IMG/VR virus record: IMGVR_UViG_3300033153_005126
Location: 1 to 41,129 of that record
DNA: 41,129 bases
Direction: 5' to 3' (one strand)
Origin: a virus
Below, in pieces: positions 23,627 through 31,925 of this stretch. The position numbers and the translations under genes were made by a program. A model generated the notes under the pieces. It was not told the DNA's origin, searched no databases, and saw only the letters and a program-made list of their open reading frames with translations. The stretch's first letter is position 1; each line of letters opens with the position of its first letter.

Positions 23627-24885
23627 TGACAATTCCATTTCCACAAGGAATGCCAATTCGTAGAGCCGGACCACGCCCAACCATGGAGCGAACTTCTAAT
23701 ATTTATAGTGATTTAGGCGATGTTGCGCGAGGTGTTAGTGGCGAGATAGGCAAATATCAAGAGAGAGAAGCAGAGCAAACAAAACAGCAAGCTATGATTG
23801 CCGATATGGTTGAAAAACGCCGTGCCGCCGATGAGGTCAGAAAAACAAAAGCCGATCTTGACCAAGCTAATTTAGCGATTAGAGAAGACGAAGCCGCATT
23901 TAAGCTAGAAGATAGAGAAATTAAGGCAGAAGATCGGGAGACTGCGAAGTTGTCAGCCGAGGAGGGCGCTGAAAGACGTAAGCAATTTTACACCGGCATT
24001 TCCGGACTTGACCAAGCGGACCCTAATTATCAGAGAAACGTTGAGTCACTTTTACTCGAGCACCAACAAGTAGACCCTGGTGATTATTATAAACAGAAAT
24101 TTGGTCAAAGTGGAGCAAGAGCGAAAGGCTCAAGATTCATTTCTGGCGGATATCACTATTTTATGGACCCAATTAGTGGCGAGGCTCAGCTTATGCAAGA
24201 CCCTGAAACTGGCGAACCACTAAAAGCACCTTCAAGATTTAAGACTATCGAAACAGAGCAAGGAGTTCAGACGTTCAACCCTGCGACCGGCGAATTTGAA
24301 ACTACAGGAATACAAGCAAAGGGCGCTGAAAAAGAGAAGCTTGAAAAAGAAGTACTTAAAGGCAGAACAGCCGAGATTGAGAAGAAACACAAGGCGTTTA
24401 AACTCAAGAAGCAGAGTCAAGTCAATGATTTACAGGCTTTTGCAGACATGGCGTATAGCCTCGCAAACAATGAGAACCTTGGATATGTTACTGGTTTAAA
24501 ATCTCCACTTAGACACGTTCCTGGTACTGACGCCGCCGATCTTGATGTTGATTTAAACAGAATGATTTCATCTGGTGTTATTACAGTGATGAATAAGCTT
24601 AAGTCAGAGAGTCCAACTGGATCAACTGGTTTTGGTGCATTGTCTGAAAACGAAATGAAAATACTTAAAGATTCATTTGCCGCTCTTGAAGATAGAAAGC
24701 AATCTCCTGAGAAGATGCGTAAGGAATTAATGAGAATTTTTGATACTATGAATAAATATGTTGAGGGAATTAATGAGCTTGATGCAAACGGCGCTGAAAG
24801 TGTTTCAAATGAAACGCCTCAACAAGATTCACTCGTAAGCCCAACAAACTCACTCGGTCTTAAGAAAAGAAAAGGGAATAGATAA
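23626..24885 (+). CDS. Probable internal virion / ejection protein
   Basis: 419 residues, TAATG overlap. Residues about 45-125 are a long Glu/Ala/Asp/Lys coiled-coil helix, followed by a compact region and another long Lys/Glu helix at about 225-265. The C-terminus is helical and polar. Third of the ejection-type row. No enzymatic motif seen. Confidence 0.5.
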   Translation: MTIPFPQGMPIRRAGPRPTMERTSNIYSDLGDVARGVSGEIGKYQEREAEQTKQQAMIADMVEKRRAADEVRKTKADLDQANLAIREDEAAFKLEDREIKAEDRETAKLSAEEGAERRKQFYTGISGLDQADPNYQRNVESLLLEHQQVDPGDYYKQKFGQSGARAKGSRFISGGYHYFMDPISGEAQLMQDPETGEPLKAPSRFKTIETEQGVQTFNPATGEFETTGIQAKGAEKEKLEKEVLKGRTAEIEKKHKAFKLKKQSQVNDLQAFADMAYSLANNENLGYVTGLKSPLRHVPGTDAADLDVDLNRMISSGVITVMNKLKSESPTGSTGFGALSENEMKILKDSFAALEDRKQSPEKMRKELMRIFDTMNKYVEGINELDANGAESVSNETPQQDSLVSPTNSLGLKKRKGNR

Positions 24886-27332
24886 TGGTTATACCTCCAG
24901 AGTATTTAAAAGAACCCGCTCAAAACCCGCTTGATACCACTTCAGCGCCAAGAATGGAGCCAACACCTACGACTCAACCGGTTATGGAGCCAGCGCCTAT
25001 TCAGCCAGCACAACCTCCAGTTCAACCCCCTGTTGAGCCTGTTGAGCAACCAGTAGAGCAAGCGCCACCAGTTGAGCCGGAATCTCCTAGATATAACCAG
25101 GTTAGTGTTCAAGATTTTGCATATTTGACAAAGAAGCAACATCCAGAATATACAGACGAAAATGAATGGCCCGAGTTCCAAGGGGAGCATGGAGATTATA
25201 ATTTAGTTGAGGCAATTGTCGAGCAAGACCCAAGAGCTTTAAGACGCATAAAAACCGATGATTATATTCAAAGAGGTCTTAAACGTGAACAAATGGAAAC
25301 GTTTGAGGAAATGCCTTGGTATGACAAAATGCTTGTTGGTACCGGGAAGGGCATGAGAGACATGGTTGAGGGAGCAAAGCAAATTGTCCCCGGGCTTGAA
25401 GCAGACCCAGAATATGAGGGCGATGCTGAACTTTATGAAGAATACTCAAAAGGAAGTGGAACAGCCCTTGTAGGTGAGATTTTAGGCGGAACCGCAATAA
25501 CTCTTCCCTTCACAATGGGCGCTGGAGGTCTTGTATCTGCAGCCGGAGCCGCGCCAAAACTTGGTACTGTGATTGCAAAAGTGGCTGAAAAGTCACCAAA
25601 GATATTTAAAGCATTAAAAGCCATAGCCCCATCAATTGCGGCTGGAGCGACAACTGGAGCGGTAACATACACTCCAGAAGACGAAACAAAGCTTACAAAC
25701 GCCCTTTATGGTGGTTTATTTGGTGCCGGAGGACAGCTCGCAACGAAGATTATCGCTAAAGGCGGTGCCAAATTATTTAACGCGCTTAAAAACAAAATGT
25801 CAAACGCAAGCTCTCAAGAACTTGTTGATTTAGCTACAAAATATGACGTTCCATTGTCATTTAGTGACATTGCAGACGCTCCAATCTCAAAGAAAGCTGA
25901 GGTTTTAATGGAGAATATACCAGCCATTGGGACAAGCGGATTTAGAAAAAAGGGCGCCGCAAAAGTAACCAAGGCAATTAAGGGAGTGGCTGAGGGGTAC
26001 AAAGAAGCCGCGCCGTCTGACGATGTAGGGAGAGAAATACAAAAAAGTATAAGCACTAAGCTTACTAAGGCAAAAGAAACGGCTAGGAAGCTGTATGACA
26101 AAGTTGAAAAGCTTTCTGGAACAAAGGAAATTCCGGCTAAAAAAGCGAAATCAGCGGCTAAAAAAATACTTAAAGAAATTGACGAGTCGGACGTCCCGAG
26201 TTCTGTTAGAAATAAATTCCAGAAAATATATAATAATCTCTCAGAGGGCGATAGAACATTTAAAAGCCTAAGAAGAACAAGGTCTGATTTAAAAAATATT
26301 GCTAGAAAATATTCACTCGCAGGGGATTCTCAGGGCGAAAGGTACGCTAACAAATTGAGATCAGCCATAGAACGTGATATGAATGATATCACAACTGATG
26401 TTGTTGAGGTTGGCACATTTTCAACAGGCGCAAAAACAGCATCAAAGAAAAAAGCTGAGGAAGTATTTTCAACTGGGACAGATATAGTTCCGTCAACCAG
26501 TAGAGATATTCCGTTAAAGCTTGGTAGCTCTAACCTTCCAAAAGTACAAAGTAAAGAATTAGCTAAACTAGGAAAGCAAGTTTCTCCGCAAGAATTTGCA
26601 GAGGAAGCGGCAGAAAAAACAGCTAAGACACAAAAGGTTTCTTTTGAAGATATGGAGTTAAGAAAAGCTTTAGAGAAGGCGGATAAATTCTATAAACAGA
26701 AAGTTGTGCCATTTAAAACGAGCAGAGACATTAAGTCAGCCTTAAGGTCAGATAAGCCAGACGAAATATTAAACACCTTCATTAAGAAAGGTAAAATTGA
26801 TAGAGCTAAAAACTTTTATAATGCTTTAGATCAAAAAGGACAATCCGCAGTCCGTCATGGCATGATTGAAGATGCTGTTGAAAAGGCGACACTTGAAGGC
26901 AAGAAAAATCTAAGCCCTGCAAAGTTTGCAAAAGCACTCGAAGACCTAAAGGGCGCAAGGGGTGTGTTTTTCGAAGGTAAGCAAGGCAAAGAGCTTGGAG
27001 GCTTCATTAAATTAATGAGAGCGGCTGAAAGATTCGGGCAATATGCAGAAAACCCACCATCAGGCGCTAGACTTATACCTCTTGCATTTGCGAGCGGAGC
27101 AGGGTACGCTACAACAATAAGCCCGTCAGCAGTAATTGGGGCAATAACGGCTACTCAAGCAACTAAAACGCTTCTTACATCTAAGCTAGGGCGCAATCTT
27201 TTACTTGCGTCAAGTAAGATCGAAGTTAACAGTCCAAAAATGCAGAAATTACTAGAAAGAGCTTATAAACATATAAAAACAGGGTCGGCGGTTGCATCAG
27301 CAAAAGCAGGGGTTGACGAAAAGGGAAAGTGA
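24885..27332 (+). CDS. Large internal virion / ejection protein (probable)
   Basis: 815 residues, the largest product. Residues 1-70 are Pro/Gln/Glu/Val repeats (PVEPVEQPVEQ). There are Gly/Ala-rich hydrophobic stretches at about 190-222 and 250-285 and again near 740-770, which could insert into membrane. The centre is long charged helices (residues 290-720). This layout fits the big ejection protein of podoviruses that helps form the channel through the cell envelope. TAATG start overlap with the previous gene. Confidence 0.5.
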   Translation: MVIPPEYLKEPAQNPLDTTSAPRMEPTPTTQPVMEPAPIQPAQPPVQPPVEPVEQPVEQAPPVEPESPRYNQVSVQDFAYLTKKQHPEYTDENEWPEFQGEHGDYNLVEAIVEQDPRALRRIKTDDYIQRGLKREQMETFEEMPWYDKMLVGTGKGMRDMVEGAKQIVPGLEADPEYEGDAELYEEYSKGSGTALVGEILGGTAITLPFTMGAGGLVSAAGAAPKLGTVIAKVAEKSPKIFKALKAIAPSIAAGATTGAVTYTPEDETKLTNALYGGLFGAGGQLATKIIAKGGAKLFNALKNKMSNASSQELVDLATKYDVPLSFSDIADAPISKKAEVLMENIPAIGTSGFRKKGAAKVTKAIKGVAEGYKEAAPSDDVGREIQKSISTKLTKAKETARKLYDKVEKLSGTKEIPAKKAKSAAKKILKEIDESDVPSSVRNKFQKIYNNLSEGDRTFKSLRRTRSDLKNIARKYSLAGDSQGERYANKLRSAIERDMNDITTDVVEVGTFSTGAKTASKKKAEEVFSTGTDIVPSTSRDIPLKLGSSNLPKVQSKELAKLGKQVSPQEFAEEAAEKTAKTQKVSFEDMELRKALEKADKFYKQKVVPFKTSRDIKSALRSDKPDEILNTFIKKGKIDRAKNFYNALDQKGQSAVRHGMIEDAVEKATLEGKKNLSPAKFAKALEDLKGARGVFFEGKQGKELGGFIKLMRAAERFGQYAENPPSGARLIPLAFASGAGYATTISPSAVIGAITATQATKTLLTSKLGRNLLLASSKIEVNSPKMQKLLERAYKHIKTGSAVASAKAGVDEKGK

Positions 27333-27496
27333 TGAAGAGAACAATTGAGGATGTTTATGACGTTGCCGTAAGGACTGAAACAAAGCTTGAGTCATTTATG
27401 GCGGCGCAAGCAGTTAAAAACAAAACAGCGACATTTATTGCTGTAACCGCTATTGGCGCAGGCGTTGGAATTGCGGTAAATATGGTAAATACTTGA
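27332..27496 (+). CDS. Small membrane protein, holin candidate
   Basis: 54 residues, starting on the last base of the previous stop. A charged N-terminal helix of 32 residues (KRTIEDVYDVAVRTETKLES) precedes one hydrophobic helix, TATFIAVTAIGAGVGIAV, near the C-terminus. Haemolysin XhlA-type and some small holins have this layout. It lies directly before the DUF1353 and peptidase genes, so a lysis role is plausible. No other holin candidate appears next to the endolysin. Confidence 0.55.
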   Translation: MKRTIEDVYDVAVRTETKLESFMAAQAVKNKTATFIAVTAIGAGVGIAVNMVNT

Positions 27497-27503
27497 GGTT
27501 TCC

Positions 27504-27926
27504 ATGGATAGTTACACAAAATTAATTCACTATCAAAAGGGCTTTAAATATCAACTTGATAGAACGTATATTAACAATGTTGGAATCAAGCCAGAGAAAA
27601 ACATTGATACAATGTATATTTCCCTTAAGGTCGATGGCTCAATTATAATTAAAGAGGGCTATGCGTGGGACGGTCCAAGCGGTCCAACTATAGACACTGA
27701 CACTTTTATGCGTGGCTCACTTGAACATGATGCTATTTACCAATTAATCAGAATGGGGCTTTTACCTCGATCATATAGAATTAAAGCCGATGAAAGATTA
27801 TATATATGTTGTCGTGAAGATGGTATGATTTGGATTCGTGCACAATGGGTTTACCGTGGCGTTCGTGTTGGTGGCTCATCTGCAGCTAACCCAGAAAATA
27901 AAAGAAAGACATTTTCAGCCCCATGA
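27504..27926 (+). CDS. DUF1353 family protein
   Basis: 140 residues. The core YAWDGPSGPTIDTDTFMRGS then EHDAIYQLIRMG and IKADERL is the DUF1353 signature; phage members usually sit in lysis or tail regions and their function is unresolved. GAGG lies 5 bases before ATG 27504. Located between the holin candidate and the M15 peptidase. Confidence 0.85.
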   Translation: MDSYTKLIHYQKGFKYQLDRTYINNVGIKPEKNIDTMYISLKVDGSIIIKEGYAWDGPSGPTIDTDTFMRGSLEHDAIYQLIRMGLLPRSYRIKADERLYICCREDGMIWIRAQWVYRGVRVGGSSAANPENKRKTFSAP

Positions 27927-27933
27927 GGTAATA

Positions 27934-28368
27934 ATGTACAGTTTCGGCGAAAGATCACAAGGTCATTTAAAAACATTACATCCTAATTTAAGGCTTGTTT
28001 TAAATCAAGCTATTAAAATAATCGATTTTTCCATAATTGAGGGATTAAGAGACAAAGCTGATCAAAACACTTATTACTATAATGGAACATCAAAGCTTGT
28101 ACACCCATTTAGCAAGCATAACCGCACCTCTGACATGACTTTAGACCGTTGTGAGTATGAAGTATCTGATGCCGTCGATATAGCGCCATATCCGAGCTTA
28201 TATGAGGATAAGGAGCAAATGGTTTATCTTGCTGGTATCGTGGTCGGAATCGGGGCAAGCCTTGGCATAGAGATAAGATGCGGCACAGATTGGAATAGTG
28301 ATGGTGAGCTAAATAATGAAGATGGTCAATTTTTCGACCCATATCATTTTGAGATAATCCACAAATAG
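27934..28368 (+). CDS. M15-family peptidase, probable endolysin
   Basis: 144 residues from ATG 27934 (GAGGTAAT upstream; a longer frame from 27838 lies inside the DUF1353 gene). Motifs: SKHN (H62), SDAVDIAP (D82), CGTDWNSDGE with acid residues, and DPYHFEI (H138, E140). These are the zinc-binding His/Asp/His set and catalytic acid of M15 peptidoglycan peptidases (L-Ala-D-Glu or DD type). It would cut the cell-wall peptide at lysis. No signal peptide, so release needs a holin. Bond specificity cannot be read. Confidence 0.8.
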   Translation: MYSFGERSQGHLKTLHPNLRLVLNQAIKIIDFSIIEGLRDKADQNTYYYNGTSKLVHPFSKHNRTSDMTLDRCEYEVSDAVDIAPYPSLYEDKEQMVYLAGIVVGIGASLGIEIRCGTDWNSDGELNNEDGQFFDPYHFEIIHK

Positions 28369-28391
28369 AGTCAACTGATTGATCTTATTTA

Positions 28392-28497
28392 AAGAAGTGG
28401 GTGATTGACTAGTACAATCCGATAACAGCACTGGTTCGCCCGACTAAAAGCCATGTTCCGATTAAGGCGTTACTGCTTATCGCTTTACCCACTACTT
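28392..28497 (+). ncRNA. Structured RNA candidate A in the late/recombination convergence zone
   Basis: The outer helix pairs AAGAAGTGGGT (28392-28402) with ACCCACTACTT (28487-28497), 10 bp with one mismatch. Inside lie the hairpin GATTG/CAATC (28403-28419), a second helix CGATAA-GCA with TGC-TTATCG (28420-28430 / 28474-28482), and CGCC/GGCG (28437-28440 / 28466-28469). Together these make a multi-branched fold. No open reading frame accounts for this. Plus orientation is assumed because it follows the endolysin by 24 bases; the opposite strand is possible. Confidence 0.45.
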
Positions 28498-28547
28498 ACC
28501 CTCCGGCTTAGCTTACCCCCAGTGGTTCTCCACGAAGGCAAGAGGGT
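28498..28547 (+). terminator. Hairpin adjoining RNA candidate A
   Basis: ACCCTC (28498-28503) pairs with GAGGGT (28542-28547), enclosing GTGG-TTCT-CCAC (28522-28533). The GGGTTTAATT end on the plus strand could act as a weak terminator for the late operon. Confidence 0.35.
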
Positions 28548-28563
28548 TTAATTAATATAACTC

Positions 28564-28595
28564 TTATTTAACATTTTGCCAAATAAGTTAAATAA
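28564..28595. repeat. Inverted repeat in the convergent junction
   Basis: TTATTTAAC (28564-28572) and GTTAAATAA (28587-28595) are a perfect 9-bp inverted repeat with a 14-base loop that itself holds ATTT-TGCC-AAAT. Very AT-rich; it may help terminate or process convergent transcripts. Confidence 0.45.
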
Positions 28596-28596
28596 C

Positions 28597-28647
28597 GCCC
28601 CACACAAGAATGCTGTTAACTTTGAAATAATTCTTAGTGTGTGAGGC
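28597..28647 (-). terminator. Terminator of the leftward recombination operon
   Basis: On the minus strand, GCCTCACAC + AAGAAT pair with ATTCTT + GTGTGGGGC (15 pairs, one G-U, a 3-base bulge), 8 bases after the DHH gene stop. The stem is followed by GTTATTTAAC, a weak T-rich end. The loop contains GTTAAC. Confidence 0.6.
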
Positions 28648-28654
28648 GCGGGTG

Positions 28655-29518
28655 TTATTCTCCAATTATTTTTGTAATATCGTCAACCTGAAAGCCAGCT
28701 GCACCTTTGTGACCGCCGCCCCCCATTGTCTTTGCTATTTCTGAACAATCTATTTCGTCTTTTGTAGAATAAAGAGATATGGTCCATTTTTTACCGTTAA
28801 ACTGAAAAGGCATCATAACATCATGCTTAGATTCATCATACACAGAACCAAATACAAGGCTATTAAATCCACCGCCATTAAGGCAAATACATTTAAGCCC
28901 ATTCCACTCTATTTCAAATGAAGCTTTGCGACATTGTAATTCATTTTGCTCTTTCTGATAGGAAATAATTAATTCTCCATTTTCAGTGACCGCCTCAACA
29001 AACGAAATATCCCAAAATAACTCTTGCGGGAAATTCTTTGGCGAATTACATATTAATCTCATGCCATATTGAAATGGCATAACTTTATTTTCCCAATATT
29101 CAAGATTATCATTTCTCCAAGAGTCATAAGTGCCGAGTAATCTTATGCTTTCTGGAAGTCTATCATTTGGGAAAAGCTCTCCCCATGTTAGTTCACATGC
29201 TGATATTGTGGAATTTAAAACAGCTCTAAAATTTATAGCCACTACGTTTGGAGCGAAAAACTCATCACAAGCCTTGATAGCTGAAATATGATGATCTATC
29301 CAAGTTAAATCACATTTATTTGCAATATGATACATTTTTTCCATTGGAAAAGATATGTCGGACATTATTACTTTTGCCCCATCCGGCAAGTCTGGTATTG
29401 GATTACCATAATCCCACCCAATCAATTTAGCATTTGGGTATTTCTTTTTAATTATTGCTCCGCTTGAATATCCGTCAAGATCGGCGCTATGATATATTCC
29501 TATTACTTTTTGTTCCAT
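28655..29518 (-). CDS. DHH-family phosphoesterase
   Basis: 287 residues. N-terminal domain: HSADLDGYSSGAI (10-22), MSDIS (52-56) and the DHH motif at 75-77 (WIDHH). The C-terminal DHHA1-like domain ends with GGGGHKGAAGF near residue 270. These are the metal-binding and phosphate-binding elements of RecJ/NrnA/pAp-phosphatase enzymes. Without a RecJ-size C-terminus, it is closer in size to oligoribonuclease or cyclic dinucleotide/nucleotide phosphodiesterases. Last gene of the leftward operon. Substrate unknown; it could recycle RNA or DNA ends or degrade signalling nucleotides. Confidence 0.85.
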   Translation of the reverse strand: MEQKVIGIYHSADLDGYSSGAIIKKKYPNAKLIGWDYGNPIPDLPDGAKVIMSDISFPMEKMYHIANKCDLTWIDHHISAIKACDEFFAPNVVAINFRAVLNSTISACELTWGELFPNDRLPESIRLLGTYDSWRNDNLEYWENKVMPFQYGMRLICNSPKNFPQELFWDISFVEAVTENGELIISYQKEQNELQCRKASFEIEWNGLKCICLNGGGFNSLVFGSVYDESKHDVMMPFQFNGKKWTISLYSTKDEIDCSEIAKTMGGGGHKGAAGFQVDDITKIIGE

Positions 29519-29529
29519 TGTTTATCCTT

Positions 29530-29658
29530 TTACTGTTGATGTATCCTAATTTTCTCTTTCAAAACCACTTTCCTATCTTCGCCATTCTTTATTACTGCAG
29601 CAAGCCCGAAAGCCATGATAAGCGCTATTATTATCCATGTTGCTATTATTCCGATCAC
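29530..29658 (-). CDS. Small single-pass membrane protein
   Basis: 42 residues from GTG 29658 (AGGAG 5 bases upstream). N-terminal hydrophobic helix (GIIATWIIIALIMAFGLAAV), then a charged tail rich in Lys/Glu/Arg. Starts with a GTGA overlap of the previous gene. Function unknown; could be a superinfection or membrane modulating protein. Confidence 0.6.
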   Translation of the reverse strand: MIGIIATWIIIALIMAFGLAAVIKNGEDRKVVLKEKIRIHQQ

Positions 29659-29903
29659 TTTTGCTCCTGTTTTTTGAACTTTAAAAACTCTTCTCTATCA
29701 ACAGCGTAAAGAGCAATAATGTATTTGCCATTGCCAGTTATTGCATTATTAGAAGCATCATGCCCCACTTCTGAATCAGTGCGAATAGTTATATCACTGT
29801 ATTCTATTCTATTCGATATATTTACCACTGTTCCATACATGCGGATTTTATCGCCACTCTCTTGTGACATTTGTTGCATTACATCAAAATCCGATTTATT
29901 CAT
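29655..29903 (-). CDS. Hypothetical protein
   Basis: 82 residues, ATGA overlap with the gene upstream. Beta-rich centre (RMYGTVVNISNRIEYSDITIRTD) with polar C-terminal helix. No family recognised. Confidence 0.6.
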   Translation of the reverse strand: MNKSDFDVMQQMSQESGDKIRMYGTVVNISNRIEYSDITIRTDSEVGHDASNNAITGNGKYIIALYAVDREEFLKFKKQEQK

Positions 29904-30124
29904 AAATCTACTCCCTTAAAATTCTCAACTACATAATGCCCTTTACTCAGACACCTAAACTCCTTAAATGTACTCTCGACCAATTCCCTAAACCTAATAT
30001 CTTTTATGTGTTTCTCAATCTCAACCTCTTCCTTGTTTCTATGTGTGATATAATAACAGTCCTTTTTGTAAGATGATGCTCTAAATAGTATATCGAAGCC
30101 GTTGAATAGTGCGTTAATCTTCAT
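29900..30124 (-). CDS. Hypothetical small protein
   Basis: 74 residues from ATG 30124, with AAAGGAATAT immediately before it; longer in-frame residues upstream cross the terminator and have no ribosome site. Charged helix near the middle (NKEEVEIEKHIKDIRFREL). No family recognised. Confidence 0.6.
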   Translation of the reverse strand: MKINALFNGFDILFRASSYKKDCYYITHRNKEEVEIEKHIKDIRFRELVESTFKEFRCLSKGHYVVENFKGVDL

Positions 30125-30136
30125 ATATTCCTTTAT

Positions 30137-30182
30137 AAAAATGCCGACCCTTGCGAGCCGACATGCGCCGGTGAGGATCGGC
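30137..30182 (-). terminator. GC-rich intrinsic terminator/attenuator inside the leftward operon
   Basis: On the minus strand GCCGATCC pairs with GGGTCGGC (30175-30182 and 30143-30150 on the top strand), 8 bp with one G-U, starting 3 bases after the stop of the 30186-30569 gene. A run of five T follows, then the next ribosome binding site. Its GC content is unlike the surrounding DNA. Confidence 0.6.
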
Positions 30183-30185
30183 GAC

Positions 30186-30569
30186 TTAAAAAAAGTTAAC
30201 CAACTCATTAATCACTGTTTCCTTCTCAGTTCTCAGTAATCTACAAGCTATATCTAATGTTTTGTCGTAATGCTTCTCAAAGTCCTCTTCTGGTAATTTG
30301 TCAAATGCTACTGAATCAGTGCCAGACATGAACTTAAAAAAGGTATGCATTGTTTCTTTGTTGCTTATCTCAATTGATGCGACCTCAACGTCAAATACTG
30401 AAATCTGAAACTCGAAGTAAGCCGGTAAGTGTTCAGATGTGAACTCGCATAATTTAAAATACTTGTTCAAGAATCTGCCTTTACGCTCTTTCTTCTTTTT
30501 AATCTCATAAAAGCCGTGAAGCCTCTTATTTGTTACTGGCACATTATCTCTAAATTCCATTATGTTCAT
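30186..30569 (-). CDS. Hypothetical protein in recombination operon
   Basis: 127 residues, starting inside the end of the HNH gene (20-base overlap; GGGG in TGGGGTAAAG upstream). Basic N-terminal part with KKKKERKGR, then acidic helices. No family recognised; position suggests an accessory of the recombination genes. Confidence 0.6.
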   Translation of the reverse strand: MNIMEFRDNVPVTNKRLHGFYEIKKKKERKGRFLNKYFKLCEFTSEHLPAYFEFQISVFDVEVASIEISNKETMHTFFKFMSGTDSVAFDKLPEEDFEKHYDKTLDIACRLLRTEKETVINELVNFF

Positions 30570-30894
30570 CTTTACCCCACTTTTCGTAAATCTCCTGATG
30601 TGATAACCTTAACCGTTGGCATTCTTGTTTGATCTCGTTTAAGCGCTCAAGTCTGTCGGGATATTCACGGTCGAGCCAATCAAAAAACTCTAACTTGTTA
30701 TTATGCGCTCTTGCGTGACATACAATACATAGAGGTATTAAATTTAAAAACACCAATACCATATAGCCAGATTGTGATTTAAAGACGATGTGATGCCCCA
30801 AATTAGACTCATGGACACGACCACACTTAGCGCATGGTTGTCCACAAAATTGCCACATAAACTTTTTGTATAGTGTTTTAGGTGGTTGCTTCAT
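30550..30894 (-). CDS. HNH nuclease family protein
   Basis: 114 residues from ATG 30894 (AAGGAATAAG upstream; the longer frame from 30942 overlaps the preceding gene). C21 and C24, the HH pair at 34-35, then LIPLCIVCHARAH with C56, C59, H60 and H64. This is the Cys-x2-Cys...His-His...Cys-x2-Cys-His HNH pattern: a metal-dependent nuclease or resolvase. It follows the Exo/coiled-coil genes, as NinG-type and similar nucleases do in recombination clusters. Confidence 0.8.
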   Translation of the reverse strand: MKQPPKTLYKKFMWQFCGQPCAKCGRVHESNLGHHIVFKSQSGYMVLVFLNLIPLCIVCHARAHNNKLEFFDWLDREYPDRLERLNEIKQECQRLRLSHQEIYEKWGKDEHNGI

Positions 30895-30895
30895 C

Positions 30896-31915
30896 TTATT
30901 CCTTTGTGATGAAAATACCGGCTTTGCCAGTGTTTTTCTCAACCCTAAGAACTTTTACAAAAATACAATCCCCAGCTTCAATTGCTTTCTTAATCGCGGC
31001 AGGTGTTATTTCCTTTGATGATTCAGCTAATACTTTAGTGTCGGCAATTCGTTTGGATTCCGCCGCTTTAGCTTCCTTCTCTGCCTTGATTCGGTTATCT
31101 TCAGCCTCTTTAGCAATTCGCTTAGATTCTGCCAATTCGGCTTCAACCTTCTCTTTTGCATCTTTCTCAGCCTTCATTTTCTTTTCAGCATCTTGACGCT
31201 TTTTGAGTTCTGCATGTTTTGTTTTCTCAGCTTTTGCCGCCTCAACTTTACGAGCCTCAAACTCTTCAGCGTCTTTTGCTGCTTTGGCTTCAGCATCCGC
31301 TTTAAGTTTAGCGTTTTCTTCACGTATACGCTTTTCTTCTTCTTCTCTTTCTTTTTTTGCTTTAGCCTCAGCCTCAGCCACAGCCCTTTCCTCAGCAAGA
31401 GCATTTTCAAAAGCTGTTTTCTTTGCCGATTTATAGGCTTCAAAAACATCGTCTCCCATTTCGGCGAGAGATTTGCAATCAAGTAATTCTCTATCCATGT
31501 AAACAGATAAAATGTCAATGCGTTCATTGCCAATCTTTTCAATGCGTTTAGCTTCTATTTTTTCGAAGTGAGTTTCTATTTCTTTTAATTTATCCTCTAT
31601 TCCTTCTGAGGCGGTTATTTGCGCCCTCTTAAATCCATCAACAAAACGCCCTCCATTCAAATAAAATTCCTTAAGTTTTTTATGAATTTCAGCGGTTCCA
31701 GTTCTTACTTTTACATATTTATTTCTAAGGGCTTTAGCTTGTTTGCATAAATCCTCTGTTACTTCTTGAGACGTTATATCGTTATACTCACCCTCAAGAT
31801 CTACCATTTTATTTAACATGGGAACAAATAGAGAATGAATCTCACTAGCTTTACTTTCGGTTATTCCGTATTCTTTATGATCTATTTTCACTAATTCAGT
31901 TGTTGCTTTTGTCAT
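30896..31915 (-). CDS. Coiled-coil protein of the recombination operon
   Basis: 339 residues. The N-terminal 160 residues are a helical domain; residues about 165-300 are an uninterrupted Glu/Lys/Ala coiled coil (EKRIREENAKLKADAEAKAAK and similar heptads); the last 40 are a basic globular end. Proteins with this architecture are common between phage exo/bet genes, where they may bridge the recombinase and exonuclease or bind ssDNA, but the role is not established. GAGGAAAAC precedes the ATG. Confidence 0.6.
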   Translation of the reverse strand: MTKATTELVKIDHKEYGITESKASEIHSLFVPMLNKMVDLEGEYNDITSQEVTEDLCKQAKALRNKYVKVRTGTAEIHKKLKEFYLNGGRFVDGFKRAQITASEGIEDKLKEIETHFEKIEAKRIEKIGNERIDILSVYMDRELLDCKSLAEMGDDVFEAYKSAKKTAFENALAEERAVAEAEAKAKKEREEEEKRIREENAKLKADAEAKAAKDAEEFEARKVEAAKAEKTKHAELKKRQDAEKKMKAEKDAKEKVEAELAESKRIAKEAEDNRIKAEKEAKAAESKRIADTKVLAESSKEITPAAIKKAIEAGDCIFVKVLRVEKNTGKAGIFITKE

Positions 31916-31925
31916 GTTTTCCTCT

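Noticed and set aside
30882-31486. Long plus-strand open frames opposite the coiled-coil gene
   Set aside because: They are antisense shadows of a Glu/Lys/Ala-rich gene, giving Ser/Phe/Ala-rich products with no ribosome sites; the minus-strand gene fits operon order.
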